Source of the DNA: Mycobacteriales bacterium
GTDB lineage: Bacteria > Actinomycetota > Actinomycetes > Mycobacteriales > SCTD01
NCBI GenBank assembly: GCA_030447385.1
Contig: JAUJOY010000001.1
Coordinates: 623,629-687,628, forward strand
Reading direction: 5' to 3'
DNA: 64,000 nucleotides
The translations under genes and the position numbers were made by a program. This document shows, in pieces, positions 29,468 through 38,877 of the stretch. The notes beneath the pieces were generated by a model. The model had not been told where the DNA came from and searched no databases. It saw only the letters and a list, made by a program, of their open reading frames with translations. Positions within the stretch are counted from its first letter, which is position 1; every line of letters starts with the position of its first letter.

Positions 29468-31405
29468 GTGAGCCCGCTGCTCGCCACGGAGTCCGGATCC
29501 GCCGGTCAGTACGCCGCCGCCACGGGCACGCTGGAGCTGCTCTGGCTGCTCGTGGCCTTCCCGCTGGTCGGGGCGGCCGTCCTGCTGCTCGGCGGCAGGC
29601 GGGCCGACAGCTGGGGTCCCTACCTCGCGATCGCCGCCTGCGGCGCGGCGTTCCTGTACGGCGTCCTGGCGCTGTTCGCTCTGATCGGGCTGGAGGACCG
29701 GACCGCCGACCTGCAGCTCTACTCCTGGGTGCCGGTGCGCGAGCTGCAGGTCGACTTCGGGCTGCTGTTCGACCCGCTCTCGGCGACGTTCACCCTGCTG
29801 ATCACCGGGGTCGGGCTGCTGATCCACATCTACTCGCTGGGCTACATGTCCCACGACCCCCGGCGGCGGCTGTTCTTCGGCTACCTCAACCTGTTCATCG
29901 CCGCCATGCTGGTGCTGGTCCTCGGGGACAGCTTCCTCGCGCTGTTCCTCGGCTGGGAGGGCGTGGGCCTCGCGTCGTACCTGCTCATCTCGTTCTGGTT
30001 CTACAAGCCGGACGCGGCGACGGCGGCGAAGAAGGCCTTCATCGCCAACCGCGTCGGCGACGTCGGCCTGCTCCTGGCGATCTTCCTGATGTTCGCCGCG
30101 CTCGGCACGACGTCGTTCACCGGGGTCTTCTCCCAGGCCGAGCTGCTCGGCGCCGGGACGGCGACTGCGCTGGGGCTGCTCCTGCTGCTGGGCGCCTGCG
30201 GCAAGTCCGGGCAGTTCCCGCTGCACACCTGGCTCCCCGACGCGATGGAGGGCCCGACCCCCGTCTCAGCCCTCATCCACGCCGCGACGATGGTCACTGC
30301 CGGGGTCTACCTCATCGCCCGGGCCACGCCGATCTACGACGTGACCGACACCGCGCGGCTGGTGGTCGGGATCATCGGGGCGGTCACGATCCTCATCGGC
30401 GCGATCATCGGCTGCGCCTACGACGACATCAAGAAGGTGCTCGCCTACTCGACCGTGAGCCAGATCGGCTACATGTTCCTGGCGGTCAGCATCCCCGGTG
30501 CGGGTGCGATCGCGATCCTGCACCTGCTGACGCACGGCTTCTTCAAGGCCTGCATGTTCCTGTCGGCCGGCTCGGTCATGCACGGCATGAACGACCAGGT
30601 GGACATGCGCCGGTTCGGCGGGCTGCGGACCGTGATGCCAGTGACCTTCGGCTGCATGCTCATGGGCTACCTCGCCATCATCGGGGTCCCGCCGTTCGCG
30701 GGCTTCTTCTCCAAGGACCTCGTCATCGAGGCCGCGTTCGACCAGGGCGGGGCGCGGGGCGTCGTCATGGGTTCGGTGGCCGTGCTGGCCGCCGGGCTGA
30801 CCGCGTTCTACATGACCCGGCTGATGCTGATGACGTTCTTCGGCGAGAAGCGCTGGACCGACGACGTCCACCCGCACGAGTCGCCCCCCGTGATGACCGG
30901 ACCCATGGCCCTGCTCGCGGTCGGCTCGCTCGTGTCGGGCTTCGTGCTGGTGCACGTGGTGGATCTCGAGCGCTGGCTGGAGCCGGTGACCGGGGAGCAC
31001 AAGGTGGAGCACGTGCTCGCCCCGATCGTGGTCAGCCTGCTGACCCTCACGGTGGTCGCCGCCGGCGTCTTCGTCGCCTACACGCAGTACGCCAAGAAGC
31101 CCATCCCGACGACCGCTCCCGCCGGGGTCACCCCGCTCACGCTGGCCGCGCGGCGCAACCTCTACTTCGACGCCCTCAACGAGAACCTGCTCATGCGCCC
31201 GGGCCAGTACCTCACCCGAGCTCTGGTCTTCGTCGACAACCGCGGCATCGACGGCGCCGTCAACGGCCTCGCCGCTGCGGTCGGCGGCTCGTCCGGGCGC
31301 CTGCGCCGGATCCAGAACGGCTTCGTCCGCTCCTATGCCCTGTCGATGTTCGGAGGAGCTGCCGTCGTGGTCGCCGCCCTGCTCGTCGTGAGGCTCGGGC
31401 TGTGA
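29468..31405 (+). CDS. nuoL: NADH-quinone oxidoreductase subunit L
   Basis: Largest antiporter-like proton-pumping subunit, 645 aa. LFLGWEGVGLASYLLISFW, the Lys/His-bearing FPLHTWLPDAMEGPTPVSALIHAATMVTAG, and KKVLAYSTVSQIGYMF are diagnostic. The C-terminal long lateral helix region is present. GTG 29468. The stop overlaps nuoM by four bases. Confidence 0.95.
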   Translation: MSPLLATESGSAGQYAAATGTLELLWLLVAFPLVGAAVLLLGGRRADSWGPYLAIAACGAAFLYGVLALFALIGLEDRTADLQLYSWVPVRELQVDFGLLFDPLSATFTLLITGVGLLIHIYSLGYMSHDPRRRLFFGYLNLFIAAMLVLVLGDSFLALFLGWEGVGLASYLLISFWFYKPDAATAAKKAFIANRVGDVGLLLAIFLMFAALGTTSFTGVFSQAELLGAGTATALGLLLLLGACGKSGQFPLHTWLPDAMEGPTPVSALIHAATMVTAGVYLIARATPIYDVTDTARLVVGIIGAVTILIGAIIGCAYDDIKKVLAYSTVSQIGYMFLAVSIPGAGAIAILHLLTHGFFKACMFLSAGSVMHGMNDQVDMRRFGGLRTVMPVTFGCMLMGYLAIIGVPPFAGFFSKDLVIEAAFDQGGARGVVMGSVAVLAAGLTAFYMTRLMLMTFFGEKRWTDDVHPHESPPVMTGPMALLAVGSLVSGFVLVHVVDLERWLEPVTGEHKVEHVLAPIVVSLLTLTVVAAGVFVAYTQYAKKPIPTTAPAGVTPLTLAARRNLYFDALNENLLMRPGQYLTRALVFVDNRGIDGAVNGLAAAVGGSSGRLRRIQNGFVRSYALSMFGGAAVVVAALLVVRLGL

Positions 31406-33027
31406 GCGACTCGTTCCCCTGGCTGACCGTGATCGGCCTCGTGCCGCTGATCGGCGCCGTCGTCCTCGGGCTGCTCCCGCGTACCGCCACCCGCCTGCAC
31501 AAGTCGGTCGCGCTCGTCACCTCGCTGGTCGTGCTGGCGCTGACGATCGCCATGTGCGTCGCCTTCGAGCCAGGCGGTGACCGCTTCCAGTTCGTGCAGG
31601 CCTACGACTGGATCAGCGCCTTCGGGGTGCAGTACGCCGTGGGCGCCGACGGCATCGCCCTCGTGCTTCTCGCGCTCATCGCCGTGCTCGTGCCGGTGGT
31701 GATCCTGGCGTCCTGGAACGACGCGGACGCCGCACCCCCGGAGCAGCAGATCGCTGCCGGAACCGAGGCGGTCGGCGCCGACGTCGCCTCCGGGGTCGCT
31801 GTCCGGCCCCGCCGGCGCAGCGTGCGGACCTTCTTCGTCCTGGTGCTGGTCCTCGAGACGATGATGATCGGGGTCTTCGCAGCGACCGACGTCTTCCTGT
31901 TCTACGTGTTCTTCGAGGCGATGCTCATCCCGATGTACTTCCTCATCGGCAGCTACGGCGGCCCCCGCCGGTCCTACGCCGCCATGAAGTTCCTGCTCTA
32001 CAGCCTCGCGGGCGGGCTGCTCATGCTCGCCGCGGTCATCGGCCTCTACGTCGTGTCGGCCGACCAGGGTGAGGGCACCTTCGCCTTCGAGCAGCTCGTC
32101 GGGCTCGAGATGAGCACCGGGGTCGAGATCGCTCTGTTCAGCGGCTTCTTCATCGCCTTCGCCATCAAGGCCCCGCTGTTCCCGTTCCACACCTGGCTGC
32201 CGGACGCCGGGGCCGAGGCTCCGGTGGGCGGAGCGGTGCTGCTCGTCGGCATCCTCGACAAGGTCGGCACGTTCGGCTTCCTGCGCTACTGCCTGCCGCT
32301 GTTCCCGGAGGCCTCGCGCATCCTCGGCCCGTACATCATCGTGCTGTGCGTCATCGGCATCCTCTACGGCGCGCTGCTCGCGATGGGCCAGAAGGACCTC
32401 AAGCGGCTGATCAGCTACACCTCCGTCGCCCACTTCGGCTTCATCGGCCTCGGCATCTTCGCCTTCACCACCCAGGGCCAGACCGGCGCCGTGCTCTACA
32501 TGGTCAACCACGGGCTGTCCACCGGGGCGCTGTTCCTCGTCGCCGGCTTCCTCATCGCCCGGGGCAGGAGCCGCCTCGTGCCGGACTACTCGGGCGTCGC
32601 CGCGGCGGCGCCGATCCTCGCGGGCACGTTCCTGATCGCCGGGCTGTCCGCGCTGGCGCTGCCGGGGCTGTCGACGTTCATCAGCGAGTTTCTCGTCCTG
32701 ATCGGGACCTTCAGCCGCTACCCGGTGGCCGCGGTGCTCGCGGCGATCGGCGTGATCCTGGCCGCGATCTACATCCTGCTGGCCTACCAGCGCACGATGC
32801 AGGGGCCGCTGCGGCTGCCCGCCGGGGTCGACAAGATCCGTGACCTGCACCTGCGCGAGGTGATGGCGGTGGCGCCGCTGCTGGCGCTGATGATCTTCCT
32901 GGGCTTCTACCCCAAGCCGCTCACCGACGTCATCAACCCCGCGGTCGAGGCGACCATGAAGGACACCGGGCGCACCGATCCCACCCCGACCCAGGGCAGG
33001 GGCGACGCTGCCGCCCCGGCCCGCTGA
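31402..33027 (+). CDS. nuoM: NADH-quinone oxidoreductase subunit M
   Basis: Antiporter-like pumping subunit, 541 aa, with FPFHTWLPDAGAEAPVGGAVLL and KRLISYTSVAHFGFIGLGI. A hydrophilic insert of about 35 residues (near 110-145, containing AAGTEAVGADVASG) interrupts the N-terminal helices and is not in standard NuoM. The C-terminal tail is Pro/Thr-rich. GTG 31402 overlaps nuoL. Confidence 0.94.
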   Translation: MSDSFPWLTVIGLVPLIGAVVLGLLPRTATRLHKSVALVTSLVVLALTIAMCVAFEPGGDRFQFVQAYDWISAFGVQYAVGADGIALVLLALIAVLVPVVILASWNDADAAPPEQQIAAGTEAVGADVASGVAVRPRRRSVRTFFVLVLVLETMMIGVFAATDVFLFYVFFEAMLIPMYFLIGSYGGPRRSYAAMKFLLYSLAGGLLMLAAVIGLYVVSADQGEGTFAFEQLVGLEMSTGVEIALFSGFFIAFAIKAPLFPFHTWLPDAGAEAPVGGAVLLVGILDKVGTFGFLRYCLPLFPEASRILGPYIIVLCVIGILYGALLAMGQKDLKRLISYTSVAHFGFIGLGIFAFTTQGQTGAVLYMVNHGLSTGALFLVAGFLIARGRSRLVPDYSGVAAAAPILAGTFLIAGLSALALPGLSTFISEFLVLIGTFSRYPVAAVLAAIGVILAAIYILLAYQRTMQGPLRLPAGVDKIRDLHLREVMAVAPLLALMIFLGFYPKPLTDVINPAVEATMKDTGRTDPTPTQGRGDAAAPAR

Positions 33028-33037
33028 GGACGCGAAG

Positions 33038-34576
33038 ATGCCCGGCGAGATCCTCTCCCCCCAGCTCTCCTACGCGCCGGCCGCGCCGATGCTGCTGGTG
33101 TTCGCCGCCGCGCTGATCTCGGTCCTGATCGAGGGCTTCGCCCCGGCCGCGCGCCGCCGCGGCCTGCAGATCGCCGTCAGCCTGCTCGGCCTGCTCAGCG
33201 CGCTGGTGGCCACCATCCTGCTCGCCGGGACCGAGGAGCTGGTGTTCAGCGACGCGATCGCGGTGGACGGGCCGACGCTGTTCCTGCAGGGCACGCTGGC
33301 CGTGCTCGGGATGGCGGGCGTCCTGCTGCTGTCCGAGCGGTCCCTGGACAGCTCCGGCGGCGCCGTGGTCGCCCGCGCGTCGGCCCTGCCCGGCTCGCGC
33401 GAGGACGTCGCGCTGGCGGAGGCCACCGAGATCCAGACCGAGGTCTACCCGCTGGCGCTGTTCAGCCTCGGCGGGATGATGCTGTTCCCGGCCTGCAACA
33501 ACCTGCTGCTCATGTTCGTCGCGCTCGAGGTCCTCTCGCTCCCGCTCTACCTCATGGCCGGCCTCGCCCGCCGCCGCCGCCTGCTGTCGCAGGAGGCCGC
33601 CGTGAAGTACTTCCTGCTCGGTGCGTTCGCCTCGGCGTTCTTCCTGTACGGCGTGGCGCTGCTCTACGGCTACGCCGGCAGCGTCGACCTCGGCGACGTC
33701 CTGTCCGCGACGCGGACCACGGGCTCCAACGACGCGCTGCTGTTCGTCGGGCTGGCGATGCTCGCCGTCGGGCTGCTGTTCAAGGTCGGCGCCGTGCCGT
33801 TCCAGGCGTGGACCCCGGACGTCTACCAGGGCTCGCCGACGCCGGTCACCGCGCTGATGGCCGCCTGCACCAAGATCGCCGCGTTCGGCGCCATGCTGCG
33901 GGTGCTCTACGTCGGCTTCGGCGCCACCGGGTGGGACTGGCGGCCGATGATGTGGGGGATCGCGATCCTCACCATGGGAGTCGGCGCGGTGCTGGCCGTG
34001 ACGCAGAGCGACGTGAAGCGGATGCTCGCCTACTCCTCGGTCGCGCACACCGGCTTCATCCTCGTCGGCGTCATCGCGCTCAGCGGGCAGGGCCTGTCCG
34101 GCACGTTGTTCTACCTGCTGGCCTACGGCTTCACGACGATAGCCTCCTTCGCCGTCGTCACCCTCGTCCGGGACAGCAGCGGCGAGGCCACCCACCTCTC
34201 CCAGTGGGCTGGGCTCGGCCGCAAGAGCCCCCTGGTCGCCGGCACCTTCGCCTTCTTCCTCGCCGCTCTCGCCGGCATCCCCCTGACGAGCGGCTTCATG
34301 GCGAAGTTCGCCGTCTTCGCGGCCGGGGTCGACGGGGGGGCGACCGCGCTCGTCGTCGTCGGGGTGGTCGCCAGCGCCGTCACCGCGTTCTTCTACGCCC
34401 GGGTCGTGGTGCTGATGTTCTTCAACGAGCCTCCGCCGGATGGACCGACGGTCGCGATCCCGAGCGTCTTCACCGCCGGGACCATCGGGCTGGGTCTCGC
34501 GGTCAGCGTGGTGCTCGGCGTGCTCCCCCAGCCGTTCCTGGACCTCGCCGGCCGGGCCTCCCAGTTCGTCTACTGA
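33038..34576 (+). CDS. nuoN: NADH-quinone oxidoreductase subunit N
   Basis: Third antiporter-like subunit, 512 aa. VGAVPFQAWTPDVYQGSPTPVTALMAACTK and VKRMLAYSSVAHTGFILVG are the family signatures. ATG 33038, ten bases after nuoM. It completes a 14-subunit complex I. The next gene, a polyprenyl diphosphate synthase, starts two bases after the stop, so transcription very likely continues. Confidence 0.95.
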   Translation: MPGEILSPQLSYAPAAPMLLVFAAALISVLIEGFAPAARRRGLQIAVSLLGLLSALVATILLAGTEELVFSDAIAVDGPTLFLQGTLAVLGMAGVLLLSERSLDSSGGAVVARASALPGSREDVALAEATEIQTEVYPLALFSLGGMMLFPACNNLLLMFVALEVLSLPLYLMAGLARRRRLLSQEAAVKYFLLGAFASAFFLYGVALLYGYAGSVDLGDVLSATRTTGSNDALLFVGLAMLAVGLLFKVGAVPFQAWTPDVYQGSPTPVTALMAACTKIAAFGAMLRVLYVGFGATGWDWRPMMWGIAILTMGVGAVLAVTQSDVKRMLAYSSVAHTGFILVGVIALSGQGLSGTLFYLLAYGFTTIASFAVVTLVRDSSGEATHLSQWAGLGRKSPLVAGTFAFFLAALAGIPLTSGFMAKFAVFAAGVDGGATALVVVGVVASAVTAFFYARVVVLMFFNEPPPDGPTVAIPSVFTAGTIGLGLAVSVVLGVLPQPFLDLAGRASQFVY

Positions 34577-34578
34577 CG

Positions 34579-35589
34579 ATGGTGGACCGGGCTCGCAGCG
34601 GGGAGGGGGCGCTCCTCGCGGCCGCCGACCCCGCACTCGCCGCAGCCGTGCGACGCGAGCTCGACGTGGTCGAGAGCCGGCTCCGCGAGGTCGTGGTCAG
34701 CGCCCACCCGATGCTGGCCGAAGCCGCCTCCCATCTGGTGCAGGCGGGTGGCAAGCGCTTCCGCCCGCTGCTGGCGCTGCTGGCCGCGCACCTCGGCGAC
34801 TCCGAGGCACGGGGAGTGGTGGACGCCGCCGTCGTCGTGGAGCTCACGCACCTCGCCACGCTCTACCACGACGACGTCATGGACGAGGCCGACGTGCGCC
34901 GCGGGGCCCAGTCCGCCAACTCGCGCTGGACCAACACGGTGGCGATCCTCACCGGCGACTTCCTGTTCGCCCGCGCGTCAGACCTCACCGCCGGGCTCGG
35001 AACGGAGGCGACCCACCTGCAGGCACGGACCTTCGCGCGGCTGGTGGAGGGGCAGATCGCCGAGACGGCCGGACCGGCCGACGGGCAGGACCCCGTCGCC
35101 CACCACCTGCAGGTCGTGGCCGACAAGACCGGCTCGCTCATCTCGACCTCCGCGCGGCTCGGCGCCCTCATGGCCGGCGCGCCCGCGCAGGTCGTCGAGA
35201 CGGCCGCCCGCTTCGGTGAGGTCATCGGCACCGCGTTCCAGCTCTCCGACGACCTGATCGACGTGGTCAGCGAGAGCGGCGAGTCGGGCAAGACCCCCGG
35301 CACGGACCTGCGCGAAGGGGTGCGCACCCTGCCCGTCCTGCTCGTCCTGGCGGGCGACGATCCCGACTCCGCGCGGCTGCGCGAGCTGCTCGGCGCCGAC
35401 CTCACGGAAGACGCGCGGCTGGCCGAGGCGCTGCGCCTGCTGCGAGGGCACCCGGCCATGGACGTAGCCCGAGCCCGCCTCATGGCCTGCGCGGACGAGG
35501 CTCGGGCGGTCGCGTCCGAGCTGCCCGCGGGGCCGGCTCGCGACGCGCTCTCGTCACTGACCGACTTCGTCCTGGCGCGCACCGGCTGA
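34579..35589 (+). CDS. Polyprenyl diphosphate synthase (trans, menaquinone side chain)
   Basis: Trans-isoprenyl diphosphate synthase, 336 aa, that chains isopentenyl diphosphate units in the cytoplasm. GGKRFRPLLALLA, the first Asp-rich motif DDVMD (residues 98-102) and the second DDLID (224-228) are all present. The product is most likely the menaquinone side chain precursor, given menG, menJ and nuo nearby; mycobacterial grcC1 stands next to htpX in a similar setting. ATG 34579, two bases after nuoN. Chain length cannot be read reliably from sequence. Confidence 0.9.
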   Translation: MVDRARSGEGALLAAADPALAAAVRRELDVVESRLREVVVSAHPMLAEAASHLVQAGGKRFRPLLALLAAHLGDSEARGVVDAAVVVELTHLATLYHDDVMDEADVRRGAQSANSRWTNTVAILTGDFLFARASDLTAGLGTEATHLQARTFARLVEGQIAETAGPADGQDPVAHHLQVVADKTGSLISTSARLGALMAGAPAQVVETAARFGEVIGTAFQLSDDLIDVVSESGESGKTPGTDLREGVRTLPVLLVLAGDDPDSARLRELLGADLTEDARLAEALRLLRGHPAMDVARARLMACADEARAVASELPAGPARDALSSLTDFVLARTG

Positions 35590-35592
35590 GCC

Positions 35593-36135
35593 GTGGCCGT
35601 TCCCGCTGCGCTCCTCCCGGCCGCCGAGCACGAGCCTGCGGCGTTGGTCCTCGACCTGGGTCGGCGCTACGCGCTGACCGTGCTCAACGTCGGCCTGGCG
35701 TGCTGCGCCGTCGAGGCGATGGCGGCCTCCCTCGGCCTGTCCGACCCGAAGGGGACGGTGCCGGTTGCCGGGCCGGACCGCACGATCGAGGTGCTGATCG
35801 TGTCGGGGACCGTCACCGACCGGCTCGCACCCCTGGTCCGGGGCCTGTACGACAGCCGGCCAGGGGTGAAGGTCCTGTCCTTCGGGGCGTGCGCCAACAG
35901 CGGCGGCCCCTACTGGGACTCCTACTGCGTGACCCAGGGGATCGACCTCGTGCTCCCGGTGGACGTCTACGTCCCGGGCTGCCCGCCCCGGCCGGAGGCG
36001 CTGATCGCCGCTCTGGTGGCGCTGGGTGACCCGTCGGCCGGCGCGGCGCGACCTCCCGCCGAGCTCCAGCGGCCGCTGGTGCGACCGGGCGAGGTCGTCG
36101 GGCCGCAGGACCTGCGCGGGCGGCTGCGGGGATGA
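35593..36135 (+). CDS. Second NuoB-like (PSST) iron-sulfur protein
   Basis: 180-aa paralogue of complex I subunit B. All four cluster N2 cysteines are kept: Cys37 and Cys38 in GLACCAVEAM, Cys100 in GACANSGG, and Cys130 in PGCPPRPE. Overall it differs strongly from the nuoB at 19194 (different N-terminus, an extra PVAGPDRT stretch). GTG 35593 lies three bases after the polyprenyl synthase stop. It overlaps the following NuoC-like gene by four bases. It could belong to a second, reduced complex I or a hydrogenase-like complex; no matching NuoD or NuoH paralogue is in the window. Confidence 0.8.
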   Translation: MAVPAALLPAAEHEPAALVLDLGRRYALTVLNVGLACCAVEAMAASLGLSDPKGTVPVAGPDRTIEVLIVSGTVTDRLAPLVRGLYDSRPGVKVLSFGACANSGGPYWDSYCVTQGIDLVLPVDVYVPGCPPRPEALIAALVALGDPSAGAARPPAELQRPLVRPGEVVGPQDLRGRLRG

Positions 36136-36659
36136 GCCGGGTGGACGACCGGCTGAGGGAGGTCCTGGGGATCGGGGTCACCTTCGCGTACGGCGTGGTG
36201 ACGGGGGAGGTCCCCGCCGAGCGCTGGGTCGAGGCCGTGCGCGCGGCCCGTGACGACGAGCTGCTGGACGGGGTGTTCTTCGACCTGCTCACCGTCGTCG
36301 ACCAGCACCCGCGCGGCTTCGACGTCGTCGTCCGGATGTGGTCGGTCCGGCAGCGGCACGGGTTCCTCCTGCGTACGGCCTGCGCGCGGGAGGACCCCCG
36401 CGTCCCGTCACTGATCGGGGTCTTCGCCGGTGCTGCGTGGCACGAGCGTCAGGCCGCGGAGATGTTCGGGGTGACCTTCGACGGCCACGACGACCCGGCG
36501 CCGTTGCTGCTGTCGGGAGGTGCGCGTCACCCGCTGCGCAAGGACAACCGCCTCGAGCGCCGCGACGTACCCTGGCCGGGCGCGGTGGATCCAGCCCACA
36601 GCGGCTCCGGCCGGCGTCCGCCCCGCCGTCCCCTGCGACCCCCTGGAGGATGGCCATGA
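36132..36659 (+). CDS. Second NuoC-like (30-kDa) protein
   Basis: 175-aa paralogue of complex I subunit C. The signature appears as [19 protein letters not shown]...LLLSGG, followed by HPLRKDNRL. It lacks the long N-terminal extension of the main NuoC and ends in an Arg/Pro-rich tail. ATG 36132 overlaps the NuoB-like gene, and the stop overlaps the NuoI-like gene. Together the three form a tightly coupled B-C-I cassette at the 3' end of the nuo unit. Confidence 0.75.
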   Translation: MSRVDDRLREVLGIGVTFAYGVVTGEVPAERWVEAVRAARDDELLDGVFFDLLTVVDQHPRGFDVVVRMWSVRQRHGFLLRTACAREDPRVPSLIGVFAGAAWHERQAAEMFGVTFDGHDDPAPLLLSGGARHPLRKDNRLERRDVPWPGAVDPAHSGSGRRPPRRPLRPPGGWP

Positions 36660-37123
36660 GCTCACCGCCGCTCGCGCCCCCGGGTGCCGAGGAGCCGGCG
36701 CCGCGCAGCCGCGGCACGATCGCCCTGCTCGAGGAGAACTGCACGGTCTGCATGCTGTGCGCCCGCGAGTGCCCCGACTGGTGCCTGCACGTCGAGGGTC
36801 ACACCGAGGTGGCCCCACCGACGCAGCTCGGCGCCCGCCCGCGTACGACCCACGTCCTCGACCGCTTCGCGATCGACTTCTCGCTGTGCATGTACTGCGG
36901 GATCTGCATCGAGGTGTGCCCGTTCGACGCGCTCTTCTGGGCCCCGGCGCTGGTGCCCGCTGAGGCCGATCGCGCAGCGCTGGTCGAGGAGCGGGACGCC
37001 CTGCGCGCGTGGATCGGCCTGGTTCCCCCGCCGCCGGCGCTCGACCCGGCGGCGGAGCCGTCCGAGGAGGAGGCCGCAGCGGCGCGTCAGGACGCGGTGG
37101 CCGCCGCCCGCGCCCCCCGCTGA
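36656..37123 (+). CDS. Second NuoI-like ferredoxin protein
   Basis: 155-aa protein with two [4Fe-4S] motifs: [12 protein letters not shown] (Cys29, 32, 35, 39) and [12 protein letters not shown] (Cys78, 81, 84, 88), as in NuoI. The C-terminus is Pro/Ala/Glu-rich. ATG 36656 is preferred over ATG 36650, because GGAGGA (36645-36650) then has a five-base spacing. Last gene of the run that began at nuoA. It could carry electrons to the NuoB-like partner. Confidence 0.78.
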   Translation: MSSPPLAPPGAEEPAPRSRGTIALLEENCTVCMLCARECPDWCLHVEGHTEVAPPTQLGARPRTTHVLDRFAIDFSLCMYCGICIEVCPFDALFWAPALVPAEADRAALVEERDALRAWIGLVPPPPALDPAAEPSEEEAAAARQDAVAAARAPR

Positions 37124-37202
37124 GCCGCGCCGCGGTCGCCTTCCGGGCCTGCGAGCCGCGGGATTGCCGGCGATCGCCCCCGCACGAGTCCGGGAACGAC
37201 GC

Positions 37203-37216
37203 CACCGGCGCCGGTG
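37203..37216. promoter_or_regulatory. 14-bp perfect palindrome upstream of htpX
   Basis: CACCGGCGCCGGTG lies just before a -10-like TAGAGG (37222-37227), in the position of a -35 or operator element, 42 bases before the htpX start. The regulator is unknown. Confidence 0.4.
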
Positions 37217-37257
37217 TTCGGTAGAGGCGAGACACCGCGCACCTTCGGAGGTGACCC

Positions 37258-38121
37258 GTGCACCGCAGGCAGCTGAACGGGCTCAAGACCGCCGCGCTGC
37301 TCGGCCTGATGTCGGCCCTCATCCTGTTCGTCGGCGCGCAGTTCGGCAGCAGCGGGCTGGTCATCGCGCTTGTTGTCGCGCTCGGCGTCAACGGCTACTC
37401 CTACTACTACAGCGACAAGCTGGCGCTACGCAGCATGCGGGCCTACCCGGTCAGCCAGGTGCAGCAGCCGCGCCTGTACGCGATGGTGGCCGAGCTCGCC
37501 TCGACCATGCGCATGCCGATGCCCCGCCTCTACCTCAGCCCCACTGCTGCGCCCAATGCGTTCGCCACCGGGCGCAACCCGCAGAACGCCGCAGTCTGCG
37601 TGACCGAGGGCATCCTCGGGCTGCTCGACGAACCGGAGCTGCGCGGGGTGCTCGGCCACGAGCTCGCCCACGTCGGCAACCGCGACATCCTGATCAGCTC
37701 CGTGGCGGCGGCGCTCGCGAGCGTCATCACGTTCCTGGCGCAGATAGCGCAATTCGCGATGATCTTCGGCGGCCGGGACCGCCCGAGCGGCAACGCGCTG
37801 TCGAGCCTGCTGCTGATCCTGCTCGGCCCGCTCGCGGCGGGCCTGATCCAGATGGCCATCAGCCGCAGCCGGGAGTTCCAGGCCGACGTGAGCGGCTCGC
37901 AGATCACCGGTGACCCGCTGGCCCTCGCGAGAGCCCTGCGCAAGCTCGAGCTCGGCACCGCAGCGCGGCCCATGATCGAGGACCCGCGGCTCGCGCCGAC
38001 GAGCTCGCTGATGATCGTCAACCCGTTCCGCGGTGGCGGGCTCGGCCGGCTGTTCAGCACCCACCCGCCGATGGGCGAGCGGGTGGCCCGGCTGGAGGAG
38101 ATGGCGGGCTTCAGCCGGTAG
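37258..38121 (+). CDS. htpX: HtpX-like membrane zinc metalloprotease
   Basis: M48-family protease that degrades misfolded membrane proteins. 287 aa with two N-terminal membrane helices (about residues 11-50), the zinc site HELAH (residues 134-138), two further helices, and SREFQAD carrying the third ligand Glu near residue 210. Length and layout are normal for the family. GTG 37258 follows GGAGG (37247-37251). It stands downstream of the polyprenyl synthase and Nuo-like trio; in M. tuberculosis htpX directly follows the polyprenyl synthase gene. A palindrome in its promoter region may regulate it. Confidence 0.92.
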   Translation: MHRRQLNGLKTAALLGLMSALILFVGAQFGSSGLVIALVVALGVNGYSYYYSDKLALRSMRAYPVSQVQQPRLYAMVAELASTMRMPMPRLYLSPTAAPNAFATGRNPQNAAVCVTEGILGLLDEPELRGVLGHELAHVGNRDILISSVAAALASVITFLAQIAQFAMIFGGRDRPSGNALSSLLLILLGPLAAGLIQMAISRSREFQADVSGSQITGDPLALARALRKLELGTAARPMIEDPRLAPTSSLMIVNPFRGGGLGRLFSTHPPMGERVARLEEMAGFSR

Positions 38122-38134
38122 TCGGCCTTGCGGG

Positions 38135-38157
38135 CCAGGGATACGAGCACGCCCTGG
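38135..38157. terminator. Hairpin between convergent htpX and yajQ
   Basis: CCAGGG (38135-38140) pairs with CCCTGG (38152-38157) around an 11-base loop. No T-run follows. The 71-base convergent gap makes a shared terminator plausible. Confidence 0.35.
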
Positions 38158-38192
38158 AACTCACCCGAGTCAGACCAGCCTGTCCTGCAGAC

Positions 38193-38681
38193 CTACCGGT
38201 AGTTCGTGAACTGCACGGCGAAGTCGAGGTCGGCGCCCTTGAGCAGGGCGATGACCGCCTGCAGGTCGTCCTTCTTCTTCGCCGACACCCGCAGCTGGTC
38301 GCCCTGGATCTGCGGCGAGACCCCCTTCGGGCCCGTGTCCCGGATGAGCTTGGCGACCTTCTTGGCGTTCTCCATCGAGATGCCCTCGTTGACCGTGGCG
38401 CTCAGCCGGTAGCTCTTGCCGGACTGCTGCGGCTCTCCGGCGTCCAGCGTCTTGAGGGAGACCTGTCGCTTGACGAGCTTCTCCTTGAACACGTCCAGCA
38501 GCGCCTTGACCCGCTCCTCGCTGCCGGCGCGCAGCAGGATCGTCTCGCCGGACCAGGAGATCTCCGCGCCCGTACCCTTGAAGTCGTATCGGGTCGCGGC
38601 CTCCTTGGCCGTCTGGTTCAGGGCGTTGTCGACCTCCTGCCGGTCGACCTTGCTGACGATGTCGAACGACGGGTCTGCCAC
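38193..38681 (-). CDS. YajQ-family nucleotide-binding protein
   Basis: 162-aa protein of the YajQ/DUF520 family. Some members elsewhere bind cyclic di-GMP or tRNA; the role in actinobacteria is unsettled. The N-terminal [22 protein letters not shown] and [12 protein letters not shown] are typical, as is the C-terminal [15 protein letters not shown] 38681 gives the standard family length. A longer in-frame start at 38741 would add 20 acidic residues and run into the tRNA-Tyr promoter. Confidence 0.88.
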   Translation of the reverse strand: MADPSFDIVSKVDRQEVDNALNQTAKEAATRYDFKGTGAEISWSGETILLRAGSEERVKALLDVFKEKLVKRQVSLKTLDAGEPQQSGKSYRLSATVNEGISMENAKKVAKLIRDTGPKGVSPQIQGDQLRVSAKKKDDLQAVIALLKGADLDFAVQFTNYR

Positions 38682-38747
38682 GGCTGCGGTCTCGCTTTCT
38701 GCCTCGTCGGGGGGTACGGCGCGTCCGCTATCCTGCGTCACGCACCA

Positions 38748-38832
38748 GGCGGGTTGCCCGAGTGGTCAAAGGGAGCAGACTGTAAATCTGCCGGCTCAGC
38801 CTACGAAGGTTCGAACCCTTCACCCGCCACCA
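38748..38832 (+). tRNA. tRNA-Tyr (GTA)
   Basis: Acceptor GGCGGGT pairs with ACCCGCC, discriminator A38829, and CCA is encoded (38830-38832). The anticodon stem GCAGA/TCTGC encloses GTA at 38782-38784. The T-arm is GAAGG-TTCGAAC-CCTTC. The long variable arm is as expected for bacterial tRNA-Tyr. A -10-like TATCCT lies at 38729-38734. Confidence 0.97.
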
Positions 38833-38841
38833 CCCCCGAGT

Positions 38842-38877
38842 GCAGCTCCTGACCTGCGCGTACAGGTCAGGGGCTGC
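38842..38877 (+). terminator. 15-bp hairpin terminator after tRNA-Tyr
   Basis: GCAGCTCCTGACCTG (38842-38856) pairs with 38863-38877 through 15 bp, one of them G-U, around the loop CGCGTA. It lies ten bases after the tRNA. There is no T-run, but the stem is strong. It marks the end of the tRNA transcript and the left edge of the accessory region. Confidence 0.65.

Noticed and set aside
38682-38741. Longer N-terminus for the YajQ-family protein
   Set aside because: The added 20 residues are not part of the family, and the region holds the -10-like box of the opposite-strand tRNA-Tyr.
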